Shown here piece after piece: positions 56,367-64,000 of a DNA stretch of 64,000 nucleotides; positions within the stretch are counted from its first letter, which is position 1; each line of letters opens with the position of its first letter. The notes beneath the pieces are model-generated. The model ran no database searches and had not been told where the DNA came from. It saw only the letters and a program-made list of their open reading frames with translations. A program made the position numbers and the translations under genes. The DNA comes from Micromonospora sp. ATCC 39149 (GTDB taxonomy: Bacteria; Actinomycetota; Actinomycetes; Mycobacteriales; Micromonosporaceae): assembly GCF_000158815.1 (NCBI RefSeq), contig NZ_GG657738.1, forward strand, positions 5,208,756-5,272,755. The letters run 5' to 3'.

Positions 56367-59285
56367 ATGGCGGGGGACGGCGTGACAGCCAGCCGGACGC
56401 GGACGAAGGCCAGCACCGGTCTGAAGATCGAGCGGGTGTGGACGACCGACGGGGTCCACCCCTACGACGAGGTGTCGTGGGAGCGTCGCGACGTCGTGAT
56501 GACGAACTGGCGGGACGGCTCGATCAACTTCGAGCAGCGCGGGGTGGAGTTCCCCGAGTCCTGGAGCGTCAACGCGGCCAACATCGTCACCACCAAGTAC
56601 TTCCGGGGCGCGGTGGGCACCCCGGAACGGGAGTGGTCGCTGCGGCAGCTCATCGACCGGGTGGTCAGCACCTACCGCGCCGCCGGCGAGGAGCACGGCT
56701 ACTTCGCCACCCCGGCCGACGCCGAGGTGTTCGCCCACGAGCTGACCTGGATGCTGCTGCACCAGGTCTTCAGCTTCAACTCGCCGGTCTGGTTCAACGT
56801 CGGCACGCCCTCGCCCCAGCAGGTTTCCGCGTGCTTCATCCTGTCCGTGGATGATTCGATGGATTCGATCCTCGACTGGTACAAGGAGGAGGGGCTGATC
56901 TTCAAGGGCGGCTCCGGCTCCGGGGTCAACCTGTCCCGGATCCGCTCCTCCCGGGAGTTGCTCTCCTCCGGCGGCACCGCCTCCGGCCCGGTCAGCTTCA
57001 TGCGCGGCGCGGACGCCTCCGCCGGCACGATCAAGTCCGGCGGCGCCACCCGGCGCGCGGCGAAGATGGTCATCCTCGACGTCGACCACCCGGACATCGA
57101 GGAGTTCGTGATCACCAAGGCGCGCGAGGAGGACAAGATCCGTGCGCTGCGGGACGCCGGCTTCGACATGGACCTCGGCGGCAACGACATCGTCAGCGTG
57201 CAGTACCAGAACGCCAACAACTCGGTACGCGTCTCCGACGAGTTCATGTCGGCCGTGGAGAACGGCGGCGGCTTCGACCTGCGCGGCCGGCTCGACGGGC
57301 AGACCATCGAGACCATCGAGGCCAAGAAGCTGTTCCGCACCATCGCCCAGGCCGCCTGGGAGTGCGCCGACCCCGGCCTGCAGTACGACGACATCATCAA
57401 CGACTGGCACACCTGCCCGGAAACCGGGCGAATCACCGCATCTAACCCTTGTAGTGAGTATTTGCACCTGGACAACTCCTCGTGCAACCTGGCCTCGCTG
57501 AACCTGATGAAGTTCCTCCGCGCCGACGGCGGGTTCGAGGTGGAGAAGTTCGTCCGGTCGGTCGAGTTCGTCATCACCGCGATGGACATCTCGATCTGCT
57601 TTGCCGACTTCCCGACCGAGAAGATCGGCGAGACCACCCGCGCCTACCGTCAGCTCGGCATCGGGTACGCCAACCTCGGCGCGCTGCTGATGGCCTCCGG
57701 CCTGCCGTACGACTCGGAGCAGGGCCGCTCCGTCGCCGCCGCCATCACCTCGCTGATGACCGGCACGGCGTACCGCCGCTCGGCCGAGCTGGCCGGCATC
57801 GTCGGCGCGTACGACGGCTACGCCCGCAACGCCGAGCCGCACAAGCGGGTCATGCGCAAGCACGCCGCCGCCAACGACGCGATCAAGCCGGCCGGCACCG
57901 TGGCCACCGCCATCCAGCGGGAGGCCACGAAGCAGTGGACCCAGGGCAACAAGATCGGCGACAGGTACGGCTGGCGCAACTCGCAGGCCTCGGTACTCGC
58001 TCCGACCGGAACCATCGGCCTGATGATGGACTGCGACACCACCGGCGTCGAGCCGGACCTGGCGCTGGTCAAGTTCAAGAAGCTGGTCGGCGGCGGCTCG
58101 ATGCAGATCGTCAACCAGACCGTCCCGCGCGCCCTGCGCAGCCTCGGCTACCCCGAGGAGCAGGTCGAGGCCATCGTCGAGCACATCGCCGACCACGGTC
58201 ACGTGGTGGACGCCCCCGGCCTCAAGCCGGAGCACTACCCGGTCTTCGACTGCGCCATGGGCGAACGGTCCATCGCGCCGATGGGCCACGTGCGGATGAT
58301 GGCGGCCGTCCAGCCGTTCATCTCCGGCGCCATCTCCAAGACGGTCAACATGCCCGAGCAGGCGACCGTCGAGGACGTCGAGAAGATCTACTTCGAGGGC
58401 TGGAAGCTCGGCCTCAAGGCCCTCGCGATCTACCGGGACAACTGCAAGGTCGGCCAGCCGCTGTCGGTGGCCAAGCCGAACAAGGCCGTCGTCGAGGCGG
58501 CCGTGGAGGCCGCGGTCGAGGCCGCCGCCGTCGAGAAGGTCGTCGAGAAGGTCATCGAGTACCGCCCGGTGCGCAAGCGGCTGCCGAAGAAGCGCCCGTC
58601 CCAGACGGTCAGCTTCTCCGTCGGCGGGGCCGAGGGGTACCTCACCGCGTCGTCCTACCCGGACGACGGCCTCGGCGAGGTCTTCCTCAAGATGTCGAAG
58701 CAGGGCTCGACCCTGGCCGGCGTGATGGACGCCTTCTCGGTGGCCATCTCCATCGGCCTCCAGTACGGCGTCCCGCTGGAGACGTACGTCAGCAAGTTCA
58801 CCAACATGCGCTTCGAGCCGGCCGGCATGACCGACGATCCGGACGTGCGGATGGCCGCCTCGGTGATGGACTACATCTTCCGTCGCCTGGCCCTGGACTT
58901 CCTGCCGTACGAGCGCCGCGCCGAGCTGGGCATCTTCACCGCCAAGGAGCGGGCCGCCCAGCTACGGGCCGAGGCGGAGGCGGAGAGCGCGACGGTCAGC
59001 GGTGCGGACCTCACCGCGATGGCCTCGTCCGCCCCCGTCGAGGCGCCCGAGCCGAGGACGGGCGTGGAGGCCACGGCCGGGGCGGTCGCCCAGCCGGCCC
59101 GGGAGGTCGCCGACGTCGCCGCCGCCAAGCCGGCCCCGTCGGTCGGCTCCAGCACGGAGCTGCTGGAGGCCGTGATCAGCAAGGCCGCCGACGCGCCGCT
59201 CTGCTTCACCTGCGGCACGAAGATGCGCCCGGCCGGCAGCTGCTACGTCTGCGAGGGCTGCGGATCGACCAGCGGTTGTAGCTGA
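56367..59285 (+). CDS. nrdJ: Vitamin B12-dependent (class II) ribonucleotide reductase
   Basis: 972 residues. N-terminal RNR domain (ERVWTTDGVHPYDEVSWERRD), substrate-site Cys in VSACFILSVDDSMDSI, GGSGSGVNLSRIR, the active-site ASNPCSEYLHLDNSSCNLASLNL, and a C-terminal zinc-ribbon-like tail with redox cysteines (CFTCGTKMRPAGSCYVCEGCGSTSGCS). It makes deoxynucleotides using adenosylcobalamin. No clear cobalamin riboswitch is seen upstream. An Ala/Glu/Val-rich low-complexity insert lies near residues 705-735. At 57438-57467, under the active-site motif, codons turn sharply AT-rich (TCT AAC CCT TGT AGT GAG TAT TTG). Confidence 0.96.
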   Translation: MAGDGVTASRTRTKASTGLKIERVWTTDGVHPYDEVSWERRDVVMTNWRDGSINFEQRGVEFPESWSVNAANIVTTKYFRGAVGTPEREWSLRQLIDRVVSTYRAAGEEHGYFATPADAEVFAHELTWMLLHQVFSFNSPVWFNVGTPSPQQVSACFILSVDDSMDSILDWYKEEGLIFKGGSGSGVNLSRIRSSRELLSSGGTASGPVSFMRGADASAGTIKSGGATRRAAKMVILDVDHPDIEEFVITKAREEDKIRALRDAGFDMDLGGNDIVSVQYQNANNSVRVSDEFMSAVENGGGFDLRGRLDGQTIETIEAKKLFRTIAQAAWECADPGLQYDDIINDWHTCPETGRITASNPCSEYLHLDNSSCNLASLNLMKFLRADGGFEVEKFVRSVEFVITAMDISICFADFPTEKIGETTRAYRQLGIGYANLGALLMASGLPYDSEQGRSVAAAITSLMTGTAYRRSAELAGIVGAYDGYARNAEPHKRVMRKHAAANDAIKPAGTVATAIQREATKQWTQGNKIGDRYGWRNSQASVLAPTGTIGLMMDCDTTGVEPDLALVKFKKLVGGGSMQIVNQTVPRALRSLGYPEEQVEAIVEHIADHGHVVDAPGLKPEHYPVFDCAMGERSIAPMGHVRMMAAVQPFISGAISKTVNMPEQATVEDVEKIYFEGWKLGLKALAIYRDNCKVGQPLSVAKPNKAVVEAAVEAAVEAAAVEKVVEKVIEYRPVRKRLPKKRPSQTVSFSVGGAEGYLTASSYPDDGLGEVFLKMSKQGSTLAGVMDAFSVAISIGLQYGVPLETYVSKFTNMRFEPAGMTDDPDVRMAASVMDYIFRRLALDFLPYERRAELGIFTAKERAAQLRAEAEAESATVSGADLTAMASSAPVEAPEPRTGVEATAGAVAQPAREVADVAAAKPAPSVGSSTELLEAVISKAADAPLCFTCGTKMRPAGSCYVCEGCGSTSGCS

Positions 59286-59286
59286 G

Positions 59287-59340
59287 TACACAACCGTCGA
59301 GCCCCGGGCCCGCCAGCGCCCGGGGCTCGACGGTTGTGTA
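59287..59340 (+). terminator. 23-bp-stem terminator of nrdR-nrdJ
   Basis: Perfect 23-bp arms (59287-59309 and 59318-59340; outer half TACACAACCGTCGAG) with an 8-base loop, one base after the nrdJ stop. It is one of the longest perfect hairpins in the window, and a dispersed repeat abuts it. Confidence 0.8.
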
Positions 59341-59391
59341 AGGAAGGGCCCCTTGTCAACGCCTGCGGTAGAGAAGGGCACCCCTCTCACC
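59340..59391 (+). repeat. Dispersed double-hairpin repeat, copy 4
   Basis: AGGAAGGGCCCCTTG, then TCAACGC (one change from TTAACGC), spacer, then GAGAAGGGCACCCCTCTC. The TTAA target of the IS is altered to TCAA here and the copy is empty. Confidence 0.75.
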
Positions 59392-59405
59392 CCCCGCAGA
59401 TCGAC

Positions 59406-59417
59406 TAGCCTGTCCGG
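59406..59417 (+). promoter_or_regulatory. Leaderless -10 of the DUF2332 gene
   Basis: TAGCCT at 59406-59411 is six bases before the ATG at 59418, a spacing that fits a leaderless transcript. Confidence 0.45.
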
Positions 59418-60368
59418 ATGGCCGGTTCGGACGCGACGGTCGCCGCCGGCTACGTGGAGTTCGCCGACCGCGAGGCGCGCGGGGTGTCGCCCGCGTACGA
59501 ACGCCTGGCCCGCGCGGTCGCCCGCGACGACCGGCTGCTCGCGCTGCTCGGCGCGCTCCCGGCGGCCAAGCGGCAACCGAACCTGCTGTTCGGTGTCGTC
59601 CGGCTGCTCGGCGGCCCGGTCGAGGACCCGGCCGCGTTCGGCGAGTTCACGGCGGCCCACTGGCCGGCGGTCGCGGCGGAGCTGCGTACCCGGGCCACCC
59701 AGACCAACGAGGCCGGCCGGTGCGCCGCGCTCCTGCCGGTGCTCGCCGCGCTGCCGCAGCCGCTCGCCCTGCTGGAGGTCGGCGCGTCCGCCGGCCTCTG
59801 CCTCTACCCCGACCGGTACGCCTACCGCTACGGCGACCACCGGATCGGCGCCGGGGAGCCGGTCCTCGACTGCGCGCTCACCGGCGCCCCACCGCCGACC
59901 CGCCGGCCCGAAGTGGCGTGGCGGGCAGGGCTGGACCTGAACCCGCTCGACGTGACCGACCCCGCCGACATCGCCTGGCTCGACGCCCTCGTCTGGCCCG
60001 AGCACACCCACCGCCGCGCCCGGCTGCGGGCCGCGGCGGCCGTGGCGGTGGCCGACCCGCCGCTGCTCGTACGCGGCGATCTCGTCGCCGACCTGCCGGC
60101 GCTGGCCGCGCGGGCGCCCGCCGGGGCGACCCTGGTGGTGTTCCACACCAGCGTGCTCTACCAGGTGCCGGTGCCGCGCCGGGCGGCCTTCGCCGATCTG
60201 GTACGCGCACTGCCCGGCCGCTGGCTCGCGAACGAGGCCCCGGACGTGCTCGGGCACGACGCGCTGCCGGCGCCGCCGGACGACGCGTTGCACAACGTGC
60301 TCACGCTGGACGGCACGCCGCTGGCCTGGACCCGGTCGCACGGTCAGGCGGTCACCTGGTTCGCGTGA
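59418..60368 (+). CDS. DUF2332 family protein
   Basis: 316 residues matching the DUF2332 family of actinobacteria: RQPNLLFGVVRLLGGP, TQTNEAGRCAALLPVLA, LALLEVGASAGLCLYPDRYAYRYG and LVVFHTSVLYQVP. The GASAGL segment resembles the nucleotide-binding loop of SAM-dependent methyltransferases (inference). Cytoplasmic; function unknown. Confidence 0.88.
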   Translation: MAGSDATVAAGYVEFADREARGVSPAYERLARAVARDDRLLALLGALPAAKRQPNLLFGVVRLLGGPVEDPAAFGEFTAAHWPAVAAELRTRATQTNEAGRCAALLPVLAALPQPLALLEVGASAGLCLYPDRYAYRYGDHRIGAGEPVLDCALTGAPPPTRRPEVAWRAGLDLNPLDVTDPADIAWLDALVWPEHTHRRARLRAAAAVAVADPPLLVRGDLVADLPALAARAPAGATLVVFHTSVLYQVPVPRRAAFADLVRALPGRWLANEAPDVLGHDALPAPPDDALHNVLTLDGTPLAWTRSHGQAVTWFA

Positions 60369-60502
60369 CGCCCCGCTGAGGCGGTCGTTCGCTGGTGGAC
60401 CCGGTCACGTCGCCGACCTGACGAGGGCAGGGACATGCGGAGAGGCGTTCCTGACTACGCTGGGTCTCCCGGCCGTACCTGGTGGAGGGTGAGTTCGTCG
60501 AC

Positions 60503-61954
60503 ATGAGACCGACCGGTCGTGTGCTCCTCGCGGTGTCGCTTCCCGTGCTCTGGGGGTTGGCCGCCGGGTGGTGGACCCCGCGCGGGCCCGGCTCCACTGG
60601 CCCGGCGCTGGCCTCGATCGGCGTCAGCCTCGCCGTCGGGCTGGCCGCCGGCTGGTTGAGCCGGTCCCGGTGGGCGGCGATCGCCGCGCCGGTGGCGTAC
60701 GCGGTGGCGGTCGAGCTGGCCCGGCTGCGGCTGGGCGGGCCGAGCGTCGACCGGCCGCACCTGAGCGGCCTCGGCGTTGTCGTGCTCCTCACCGTGCGCG
60801 GGGTGCACGGCGCGCTCTCCCTGCTGCCGTTGTTCGTCGGCGCCGCGTACGGGGCCGGGATCGCCCGCCGGGCGGCCGGCGGCGACGGTCGCGGGCCGGT
60901 GCTGCGCTGGGCCGGTCGCGCCACGGTGGGGGTGCTCGCCGCCGTGCTCGCGCTGGTCACCGTCGGTGTGGCGCTGCCGGCCCGCACCGACCGGATCCCC
61001 GGCGGGGTCGCCGAGCTGACCACCGTCACCACCGCCGGCCGCCACCTCGGCCTGCTGATCCGGGGTCAGGATCCGACCGCGCCGGTGCTGCTCGTGGCAC
61101 CCGGCCCGCCCGGAGGCTCGGAGATCGGCTCGGTGCGCCGCCACCTGGGTGGCCTGGAGCGGCACTTCGTCGTCGCCACCTGGGACCGCGCCGGCGGGCC
61201 GAAGTCCTGGTCGGCCTTCCCGCCGGCGCCGACCCTGGAGAACGAGGTGGCCGACCTCGTCGCCGTCGCCGAGCACCTGCGGCGGCGCTTTGGCCGGGAC
61301 CGGGTCCACCTGCTCGCCCACTCGGGCGCCAGCATCCCGGGGCTGCTCGCCGCGCAGCGCCGCCCCGAGCTGTTCGCCTCCTACGTCGGCGTCGGCCAGG
61401 TGGTCAGCCTGCGCGAGGCCGACGCCAGCCAGCACGCCGACACCGTGGCCTGGGCCCGGGGCACCGGCCGGGCCGACCTTGCCGACCGGATGGCCGCCCA
61501 GGGCCCGCCGCCGTACGGCGACATCTGGGCGTACGAGCCGCTGCTGGCCAACGAGGCGGGAGCGTTCGACTTCGACCGCTCCGGCAACAGCGAGGGGGCC
61601 GCCGGGGTGGTGGAGAACCTCGGCGTGCCGGAGTACACGCCGCTGGAGAAGGCGCACCTGCTCCCCGGCTTCATCGACGGTTGGGACGCGCTCTACCCGC
61701 GCCTACAGGACGTGGACTTCCGCACTCAGGTCCGGCAGCTCGCCGTCCCGGTGTACCTGGTGGACGGTGAGCACGAGGTGCCGGGGCGGCTCCGCCTCCT
61801 CGACCAGTGGTACGCCCAGCTCCAGGCGCCCCGCAAGGAGCACGTCGTCATCCCCGGGGCCGGGCACCGGTCGCTGTTCCAGCGGCCAGGGCCGTTCGTC
61901 GAGCTGATGGCCCGGGTACGCGCGGAGACGGAAGGCGCGAACGCCCCCCGCTGA
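60503..61954 (+). CDS. Membrane-bound alpha/beta hydrolase (proline-iminopeptidase-like)
   Basis: 483 residues from ATG 60503; GTG 60482 is an alternative start. About 155 residues of membrane helices (four or five) are fused to an alpha/beta-hydrolase domain. GPPGGSE forms the oxyanion region, AHSGAS carries the nucleophile Ser, VDGEHEVPG probably holds the Asp, and the His is in GAGHRSLFQ. The nucleophile elbow lacks the first Gly of GxSxG (it reads AHSGA). Substrate unknown; the membrane part places the enzyme at the cell surface or inner face. Confidence 0.82.
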   Translation: MRPTGRVLLAVSLPVLWGLAAGWWTPRGPGSTGPALASIGVSLAVGLAAGWLSRSRWAAIAAPVAYAVAVELARLRLGGPSVDRPHLSGLGVVVLLTVRGVHGALSLLPLFVGAAYGAGIARRAAGGDGRGPVLRWAGRATVGVLAAVLALVTVGVALPARTDRIPGGVAELTTVTTAGRHLGLLIRGQDPTAPVLLVAPGPPGGSEIGSVRRHLGGLERHFVVATWDRAGGPKSWSAFPPAPTLENEVADLVAVAEHLRRRFGRDRVHLLAHSGASIPGLLAAQRRPELFASYVGVGQVVSLREADASQHADTVAWARGTGRADLADRMAAQGPPPYGDIWAYEPLLANEAGAFDFDRSGNSEGAAGVVENLGVPEYTPLEKAHLLPGFIDGWDALYPRLQDVDFRTQVRQLAVPVYLVDGEHEVPGRLRLLDQWYAQLQAPRKEHVVIPGAGHRSLFQRPGPFVELMARVRAETEGANAPR

Positions 61955-62062
61955 GCCCCTGGCCGACGACGCCCGCCCCCGCATCCGGCCGCGTCGGCAC
62001 CCCGTCACGCCGACCCCGCCCCATCAACCCGACGGCGCATCACGCCGGCCCCGGGGCGCAAC

Positions 62063-62097
62063 GGCGTGCGGCGTGCGGCGTGCGGCGTGCGGCGTGC
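62063..62097. repeat. Heptanucleotide tandem repeat (GGCGTGC)5
   Basis: Five perfect copies of GGCGTGC. The gap 61955-62117 holds nothing else. Confidence 0.85.
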
Positions 62098-62117
62098 GGG
62101 AGCCTGCGGTGGGGCGT

Positions 62118-62150
62118 TAGGAAGGGGCCCTTCCTATGCAGAATGCGTTA
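62118..62150 (-). repeat. Dispersed repeat, copy 5, left part (interrupted by the IS)
   Basis: TAGGAAGGGGCCCTTCCTA, spacer, then GCGTTA at the IS end. The rest is at 63314-63334. Confidence 0.75.
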
Positions 62151-63191
62151 AGCGCCTGGCCAGAAGTTCTGTCGGTATTCGTGGGGTAGCCATGGGCTGG
62201 TCCAGGGTGCGGCGGTGGTGAGGTTCTGGTCGGAGGTGCGGTGGCGGAAGAAGGTGTGGGCTTGGCGGAGTCGGTCGGCGAGGGTGGTGACGGCGGTGTT
62301 GGCGATGTGGTGTTTGAGGGCGGCCCAGATGCGTTCGACGGGGTTGTCCTGGGGGCTGTAACGGGCGCCGGTGATCAGGTGTAGGCGGGGGTGTTGGGCG
62401 AGCCACGCCTGGGTGTGGCGGCTGGTGTGGGTGGTGTCGTTGTCGCAGAGCACGACTACGGCCGGGGCGTCGGGGTAGGCGTCGAGGAGTTGCTGGAGGA
62501 AGTAGCAGAACACCTCGGACACGGCCTTGACGCAGGCGTGGTAGTGGAAGACGCCGGTGGTGAGGTTGATCGCGCCGTAGATGCTGCGGCGTTGGTTGCG
62601 GCCGGGGGTGGGGATGCGGTGGCGGATGCCGGTGGGCTGCCAGCATGCGCGGACTTTGGCGAGGAGTTCGAGGTAGGTTTCGTCCTCGGCCAGCATGACC
62701 GTCCCGGCGGGCAGGTGTCGCAGGTGAGCGCGGATACGGGTGCAGATGGTGTCGTGGTCGGGGTCGGTCTTGGCGACCAGGCGGGGCCGGCGCCAGTTTG
62801 CGTGTTCGCGGATGCGCCGGTAGGTGGTGCGCAGGCTGATCGCGGGTCGGTCGAGGGCTCGCCAGATCCGGAGGGTGGTCCAGGCCTTCGGGGTGGTCAG
62901 GAGGACGCGGATCCGTCGGCCGAGGCCGGTGCTGCCGTGGCGGGGCCGGCCTGAACGAGGCCGGTCGGGTAGGCCGGCCAGGCCTTCGGCGTTGTGTCGT
63001 CGGATCCAGCGGCGCACGGTGACGGGGTCGTCGTAGTGCAGGAGTTCGGCGATCTCCGCCGGGGACATGCCGTCGGCGGAGAGCAGGATCATCACCGTGC
63101 GCATGGCGACGCGCCATTGGTGGTGCAACGCGGTGAGCAGTTGCTGGTACTCGGCGTCGGTCGGGTTGGCGTAGGTCTGTGCCGGTCGCAT
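62148..63191 (-). CDS. IS630-family transposase, copy 2
   Basis: 347 residues, identical to the copy at 19653-20696, with intact HTH and DDE motifs (LAEDETYL, LCDNDTTH, DNPVERIW). The stop TAA is again built from the flanking target TA. The in-frame GTG at 63257 is an alternative start beyond the leader hairpin. Confidence 0.92.
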   Translation of the reverse strand: MRPAQTYANPTDAEYQQLLTALHHQWRVAMRTVMILLSADGMSPAEIAELLHYDDPVTVRRWIRRHNAEGLAGLPDRPRSGRPRHGSTGLGRRIRVLLTTPKAWTTLRIWRALDRPAISLRTTYRRIREHANWRRPRLVAKTDPDHDTICTRIRAHLRHLPAGTVMLAEDETYLELLAKVRACWQPTGIRHRIPTPGRNQRRSIYGAINLTTGVFHYHACVKAVSEVFCYFLQQLLDAYPDAPAVVVLCDNDTTHTSRHTQAWLAQHPRLHLITGARYSPQDNPVERIWAALKHHIANTAVTTLADRLRQAHTFFRHRTSDQNLTTAAPWTSPWLPHEYRQNFWPGA

Positions 63192-63313
63192 ACTGATCGT
63201 GGCCTCGCTGGTGTTTGCACGTTGTCGGAAACTCCATGCAAACCCAGCGAGGTCCACACCGCACGACGAGCCTCAACCCAGACGGTTACCGACAAGACTT
63301 ACGGCAACCTGCT
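62151..63313 (-). mobile_element. IS630-type insertion sequence, copy 2 (1163 bp)
   Basis: Same length, ends and encoded protein as the copy at 19531-20693, inverted. TA flanks both ends (62149-62150, 63314-63315). It is inserted in GTTAAC of another dispersed repeat at the same base as copy 1. Recent transposition is implied by protein identity. Confidence 0.92.
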
Positions 63314-63334
63314 TAACAGGGGGCCCCTCCTTAC
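63314..63334 (-). repeat. Dispersed repeat, copy 5, right part
   Basis: TAACAGGGGGCCCCTCCTTA continues the interrupted repeat. It ends about 10 bases before the DUF5522 start, so the repeat-IS junction lies in the upstream region of that gene. Confidence 0.7.
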
Positions 63335-63343
63335 ACTGCGGCG

Positions 63344-63586
63344 GTGAGTGGGAAGCGGGTGCCGCTGGCGGCCCGGCCGTTGACCGAGCCGCACCCGTCG
63401 CGGCTGCCTCCGGAGCACCCGCACCGGGGGCGGATCCTCGCTGCGCACACCGCCGCCCTCGCGGCGGGGCAGGCCGGCTACCCCGACCCGGAAACCGGCC
63501 TGTTCGTGCTCACCGCCGGTTTCCTGGCCCGCCGGGGCACCTGCTGCGGGCGAGGCTGTCGACACTGTCCGTACGTGGCCGACTGA
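63344..63586 (+). CDS. DUF5522 small Cys-rich protein
   Basis: 80 residues. The C-terminal DPETGLFVLTAGFLARRGTCCGRGCRHCPY is the DUF5522 signature, with a CC-x3-C-x2-C metal-binding-like cluster. Function unknown. The GTG start is 30 bases from the IS end, so the IS may have displaced the original promoter. Confidence 0.85.
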   Translation: MSGKRVPLAARPLTEPHPSRLPPEHPHRGRILAAHTAALAAGQAGYPDPETGLFVLTAGFLARRGTCCGRGCRHCPYVAD

Positions 63587-63733
63587 GGGCCGCCGGCCCG
63601 ACAGGGACCACCGCCGGCCGAGGCTTCCGGCCCGGTGCGCGAACCGCCGGCCGAGGGCTTCCACCCGACGCGGACAACCCGTACGGTGTCGGGCGAACAT
63701 CGGCGGGAACCGCTGAGGAGCGCGGAGGTAGGG

Positions 63734-64000
63734 GTGCGCGGTCGGATCTGCCTGGCGGGCGTGACGGTGCTGCTGGTGGCGGGGTGCGGGACGGAGCCGG
63801 CGGAGCCGGTGGCGGTGCCTCGGGGCGCGCCGGTGGTGGTCGACGTCCCGGCGGCGTCCTCCGGTGGCGCCTGCCTGCTGCTCGACTTCGGGGTGGTCGA
63901 GGAGCACACCGGGGAACGGTTCGACGTGGCGGCGTCCGGCGCGCGCGACGACACCCGTACCTGCGTGCTGCGCGCGGAGCAGGCGCTGCTGCCCGAGCTG
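63734..64000 (+). CDS. Lipoprotein, truncated by the window end
   Basis: The first 89 residues only. GTG 63734 has GGAGG six bases upstream. The short signal peptide ends in LVAGC, a good lipobox. The mature part (SSGGACLLLDFGVVEEHTGERFDVAAS...TRTCVLRAE) has two Cys spaced as in DUF3558-type actinobacterial lipoproteins, but that is a guess. Confidence 0.75.
   Translation, partial: MRGRICLAGVTVLLVAGCGTEPAEPVAVPRGAPVVVDVPAASSGGACLLLDFGVVEEHTGERFDVAASGARDDTRTCVLRAEQALLPEL

Noticed and set aside
62063..62097. CRISPR-like array
   Set aside because: It is a pure 7-bp tandem repeat without spacers, and no cas genes are present.

Overview
The window is about 72-75% G+C. It is dense with GTG starts, four-base start/stop overlaps and leaderless-looking promoters. 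Its gene order (recA-recX-rny, a glutamate-type ABC transporter, miaB, a DUF349 gene, miaA, dapF, hflX, lexA, nrdR-nrdJ) is the conserved actinobacterial core order. Together with class II ribonucleotide reductase, secreted plant-polymer enzymes carrying CBM2 and CBM13 domains, and a Spo0M homologue, this points to a filamentous actinomycete of the Micromonosporaceae (Micromonospora/Salinispora type). No rRNA, tRNA or CRISPR array was seen.

Layout. 1-3.7 kb: a uronate pair (zinc dehydrogenase, KduD) and a secreted esterase with a ricin-type lectin domain. 3.8-8.5 kb: an Lhr-type DNA repair helicase, complement strand. 8.6-12.9 kb: a small unknown, a MuiA-like DUF4139 protein, and a two-gene unit of a membrane-anchored GTPase and an unrecognised partner. 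13.0-19.4 kb: a six-gene Mrp Na+/H+ antiporter operon (A/B fusion, C, D, E, F, G). 19.4-20.7 kb: copies of a dispersed double-hairpin repeat, one carrying an IS630-type element. 20.9-24.4 kb: two CorC/HlyC-like CBS membrane proteins and Spo0M. 24.5-27.8 kb: a LysE exporter and a flavin-barrel/acetyltransferase fusion, divergent from a MocR regulator. 28.0-34.9 kb: UdgX, an MFS transporter, DUF3046, recA, recX and rny. 34.9-38.3 kb: gluABCD, complement strand. 38.5-42.1 kb: selD, a hypothetical gene, DUF2277, miaB. 42.1-45.0 kb: secreted pectate lyase and GH5 cellulase. 45.4-54.3 kb: DUF349, a dioxygenase-like protein, miaA, dapF, malic enzyme, hflX and a secreted propeller-like protein. 54.4-59.3 kb: lexA, nrdR, nrdJ with LexA and NrdR sites. 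59.3-64.0 kb: DUF2332, a membrane alpha/beta hydrolase, a second identical-length IS630 copy, DUF5522, and a truncated lipoprotein.

How the genes work together. KduD is a late step of pectin/uronate catabolism and fits the secreted pectate lyase 40 kb away. The pectate lyase and the esterase have promoters with LacI-type palindromes. recA, recX, lexA, UdgX, Lhr and the RNR make a repair/dNTP group; recA and lexA have candidate SOS boxes. Two IS630 copies sit in the same TA of the same dispersed repeat.

Quality warning. Five genes (lhr, mrpA, the first CorC-like gene, miaA, and the secreted gene at 52631) are broken only by gains or losses of a base in short homopolymers. Two spots (15652-15796 and 21352-21615) hold dense clusters of them. 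The encoded proteins are otherwise conserved, so consensus errors are the likeliest cause, but only reads can settle it.
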